7,347 bases of DNA from Candidatus Poribacteria bacterium. Its GTDB lineage: Bacteria > Poribacteria > WGA-4E > GCA-2687025. Below are positions 6,909 through 7,347 of this stretch, in pieces (the stretch's first letter is position 1; each line of letters opens with the position of its first letter). The notes below the pieces were generated by a model. It did not search any database. It was given only the letters and a program-made list of their open reading frames with translations, and was not told where the DNA came from. The stretch is taken from the NCBI GenBank assembly GCA_027625215.1, contig JAQBWJ010000098.1, positions 1 through 7,347 of the forward strand. The letters are read 5' to 3'. The translations under genes and the position numbers were made by a program.

Positions 6909-6944
6909 ATTCTCACGTCGGCGTCTGCGACGCCTCCTCAGAAT
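6909..6944. repeat. REP-like palindromic intergenic element
   Basis: A perfect hairpin GGCGTC (6920-6925), TGC, GACGCC (6929-6934) sits inside an outer inverted pair ATTCT (6909-6913) and AGAAT (6940-6944). The outer GATTCT and AGAATGACA flanks around a variable GC-rich stem recall a style of dispersed palindromic repeat I have seen in many bacterial genomes. No T-run follows, so it is not a clear terminator. It may instead act as a transcript-stabilising or attenuating hairpin between the two flanking genes. Only one copy is in this window, so dispersal is inferred. Confidence 0.45.
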
Positions 6945-6968
6945 GACACGGGATCGGAAAGGAATATC

Positions 6969-7347
6969 ATGGCGAAACCGAAAGTCGGGTTTATCGGACT
7001 GGGCATCATGGGACGCCCGATGGCGAAGAACCTCATCGAGGCGGGATTTGAATTGACCGTCTGGAACCGGAGCAAGGCGAAGATCGACACGGTGGTCGGG
7101 TACGGGGCGACGGGCGCGTCGTCGCCGAAAGAGGTCGCCGAGAAGTCGGAGATCATCATCACGATTGTGTCGGACTCGCCCGATGTCGTCGCGGTGTCGC
7201 TCGGCGAGAACGGCATCATCGAGGGCATCAAACCCGGCAGCATCCAAATCGACATGACGACCATGTCGCCGCAGATCACTCGCGAGATCGCCGCGAAACT
7301 GGGCGAGAAAGGGTGTCAGATGCTCGATGCACCCGTCAGCGGCGGGG
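6969..7347 (+). CDS. 3-hydroxyisobutyrate dehydrogenase / tartronate semialdehyde reductase family, N-terminal part
   Basis: NAD(P)-dependent beta-hydroxyacid dehydrogenase, open at the right edge after 126 complete codons; the family is about 290-300 residues. The N-terminal Rossmann motif is GFIGLGIMGRPMAKNL (7-22), with GLGxMGxPMA typical of this family. WNRS (32-35) follows at the end of the second strand, where a non-acidic residue suggests NADP preference (inference). DAPVSGG (120-126), cut by the edge, is the substrate-binding signature. AAAGGAA lies 4 nt before the ATG. Members include 3-hydroxyisobutyrate dehydrogenase (valine breakdown) and 2-hydroxy-3-oxopropionate reductase (GarR, glycerate formation from sugar acids). 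The nearby uronate-isomerase-like gene makes a sugar-acid role attractive, but this is not demonstrated. The specific substrate cannot be settled from this half of the protein. Confidence 0.92.
   Translation, partial: MAKPKVGFIGLGIMGRPMAKNLIEAGFELTVWNRSKAKIDTVVGYGATGASSPKEVAEKSEIIITIVSDSPDVVAVSLGENGIIEGIKPGSIQIDMTTMSPQITREIAAKLGEKGCQMLDAPVSGG

Noticed and set aside
5972..6916. Minus-strand open frame of 314 codons
   Set aside because: It is antisense to the PhyH gene with all its metal ligands; the translation has no domain features.
1..7347. tRNA, rRNA, CRISPR, insertion sequence or defence genes
   Set aside because: I looked on both strands for cloverleaf-like sequence, regularly spaced repeats, terminal inverted repeats and transposase, nuclease or toxin motifs, and found none that hold up.

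Overview
The window is GC-rich bacterial DNA, densely coded on both strands, with GTG and TTG starts alongside ATG and recognisable Shine-Dalgarno sites. It holds five complete protein genes and two partial ones, each cut by a window edge. I see no tRNA, rRNA, CRISPR array, insertion sequence or phage gene. The gene mix is a GH57 branching enzyme beside a DUF4912 protein, a uronate-isomerase-like metal hydrolase, a phytanoyl-CoA-dioxygenase-type oxygenase and a beta-hydroxyacid dehydrogenase. It resembles the gene content of uncultivated carbohydrate-degrading lineages such as Poribacteria, Latescibacterota, Armatimonadota or Planctomycetota. That placement is inference from gene content only.

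Layout. Positions 1-2289 (minus strand) form a two-gene unit: an upstream HTH-DUF4912 protein (1366-2289), then a GH57 1,4-alpha-glucan branching enzyme (1-1338, C-terminus beyond the left edge). They are 27 nt apart, with a good ribosome site in the gap. A divergent intergenic region (2290-2461) carries a strong imperfect inverted repeat (2349-2389) and a plausible extended -10 promoter. Positions 2462-4561 (plus strand) hold a DUF2752 membrane protein followed 24 nt later by a 531-residue protein. I read that protein as a reduced, divergent glycoside hydrolase-like protein. A short convergent region (4562-4666) has only small hairpins. Positions 4667-5917 (minus) encode a glucuronate-isomerase-like (UxaC-like) amidohydrolase. 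A 162-nt divergent spacer separates it from a PhyH-type Fe(II)/2-oxoglutarate oxygenase (6080-6877, plus). After a 91-nt gap containing a REP-like palindrome comes the start of a 3-hydroxyisobutyrate / tartronate-semialdehyde-reductase family dehydrogenase (6969 to the right edge).

How the genes may work together. The left unit points to storage alpha-glucan (glycogen-like) synthesis, with the HTH-DUF4912 protein as a candidate local regulator or accessory factor. The right part suggests sugar-acid or small-molecule catabolism: a UxaC-like enzyme, an oxygenase, and a reductase family that includes GarR. Whether the right-hand genes form one pathway cannot be shown from this window. The points most worth following are the HTH-DUF4912 architecture, the inverted repeat beside it, the divergent UxaC-like enzyme and the 531-residue glycosidase-like protein.
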